From positions 83,370-117,564 of the forward strand of contig JACVRA010000436.1 of the NCBI GenBank assembly GCA_019828545.1: DNA of 34,195 nucleotides. Reading direction: 5' to 3'. Both the position numbers and the translations under genes were made by a program. The stretch is from Paracamarosporium sp. OC-R06-R3 (lineage: Eukaryota > Ascomycota > Dothideomycetes > Pleosporales > Didymosphaeriaceae). The notes under the pieces were generated by a model. That model searched no databases, was not told the DNA's origin, and saw only the letters and a list, made by a program, of their open reading frames with translations. This document shows positions 33,868 to 34,195 of the stretch, one piece after another. Numbering within the stretch: the first letter of the stretch is position 1; each line of letters opens with the position of its first letter.

Positions 33868-34163
33868 TATAGGTTCACCCAAATCATCAGATTGTGTCAC
33901 GGTTTATGGCTCTTACTCTGCAAGATAGTTGCTCCTGCTGCGGCGTGGTTGCGACTTACTTTCTAGCTGTCCAGGACTAGCGTTGTTGACTCTTGCGTAC
34001 CTATACCTTCGATAGCTCCTAGATAGTACAGCCTCAGTTCAATCCCATACTTTTCCACTGCGTCCTGTCCGCTCTGCCTCACCGCGACAGATTGTATACA
34101 AAACAGGTGAGCGTAGATGACGCTGAGGGGTCGCTGACTAGGCATGCCAAGAAGTGGGGGTGG
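33868..34163 (-). repeat. Right terminal inverted repeat, split by a solo LTR
   Basis: 33868-33894 forms the inner part and 34095-34163 the outer part. Removing 200 bp (195 bp LTR plus one 5 bp duplicate) restores a 96 bp arm, the same length as the left arm. Ends with AGTGGGGGTGG followed by TA. Confidence 0.75.
33895..34089 (+). mobile_element. Solo LTR nested in the mariner right repeat
   Basis: The 195 bp element starts TGTCACGGT and ends ACCGCGACA, the TG...CA ends of a retrotransposon LTR with a short imperfect inverted terminus. It is flanked by a perfect 5 bp duplication GATTG (33890-33894 and 34090-34094). A second copy lies at 11082-11190 in reverse orientation. No internal retrotransposon genes are present, so it is a solo LTR left by recombination. 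Insertion must postdate the mariner element. Confidence 0.85.
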
Positions 34164-34195
34164 TACCGTGTCCGTGCGCGTGATGCGCGGATTCG

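Larger units (their letters stand above)
31004..34163. mobile_element. Tc1/mariner-type transposon with two dead genes and a nested LTR
   Basis: Imperfect terminal inverted repeats of about 96 bp bound the element. Inside are a transposase frame on the plus strand (31133-32134) and a longer, convergent frame on the minus strand (32274-33842), both riddled with stops. A 195 bp solo LTR with its 5 bp duplication sits in the right repeat, so the original element was about 2960 bp. The right end is followed by TA (34164-34165), as expected for this superfamily. At the left end the adjacent dinucleotide is TG, so the outer boundary there is less sure. Every premature stop is TAG or TAA, none TGA, which fits C-to-T decay by RIP. 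Confidence 0.8.

Noticed and set aside
33896..34088. Short non-autonomous DNA transposon (MITE) with 8 bp inverted ends and a 7 bp duplication
   Set aside because: Moving the boundary by one base gives TG...CA ends and a perfect 5 bp duplication, the classic form of an LTR. The copy at 11082 also has LTR-like ends and a near-5 bp duplication.
31071..34096. Mariner ends placed at the TA dinucleotides next to the inner 27 bp repeat
   Set aside because: The inverted repeat continues about 69 bp further out on both sides, so the inner TA pairs are internal to a longer repeat.

Overview
The window reads as nuclear DNA of a filamentous ascomycete. Most genes carry 48-60 nt GT-AG introns. The gene families (AsaB/CmcJ-like, CorA-like, HET domain, Zn2Cys6 factor, NoxA, GH28, PL3, RadH-type halogenase) are fungal, and the decayed transposon has a stop-codon spectrum that looks like repeat-induced point mutation (RIP). 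A plant-associated Dothideomycete, perhaps Pleosporales, fits best, but that placement is inference. All exon joins below were worked out by hand from splice sites and reading frame.

Layout. 1-2058: two decayed genes, an AsaB/CmcJ-like oxidoreductase cut by the window edge and a CorA-like transporter with a nonsense codon and a frameshift. 2418-4064 (-): six-exon exo-polygalacturonase (GH28). 5170-6939 (+): intact four-exon flavin-dependent halogenase, convergent with a six-exon secreted GMC oxidoreductase (7808-10007, -). 10008-12700: gene-poor stretch with an LTR copy broken by an assembly gap (NN) and a decayed coiled-coil-like frame. 12701-15058 (+): HET-domain protein. 16234-17234 (+): PL3 pectate lyase, convergent with a NoxA-type NADPH oxidase (18019-19839, -). 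20830-21669 (+): MBL-fold hydrolase. 24140-25000 (-): DUF1275 membrane protein. 25846-27192 (-) and 27577-28813 (+): a head-to-head pair, sulfide:quinone oxidoreductase and Blh/ETHE1-type persulfide dioxygenase, sharing a 384 bp promoter. 29038-30870 (-): Zn2Cys6 transcription factor. 31004-34163: a Tc1/mariner-type transposon with about 96 bp terminal inverted repeats, a dead transposase, a convergent dead second gene, and a solo LTR nested in its right repeat.

How the genes fit together. The clearest functional unit is the SQR-persulfide dioxygenase pair, which would oxidise H2S to persulfide and then sulfite in the mitochondrion and mirrors bacterial sqr-pdo operons. The exo-polygalacturonase and pectate lyase act on pectin, and with NoxA they suggest a plant-associated life style. 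The halogenase, GMC oxidase and AsaB-like remnant are tailoring-type enzymes, but no PKS, NRPS or terpene synthase backbone gene is visible, so a biosynthetic cluster is not shown. The most novel-looking item is the two-gene mariner element, whose second gene is a protein with a Cys-rich patch that I do not recognise as a transposase.
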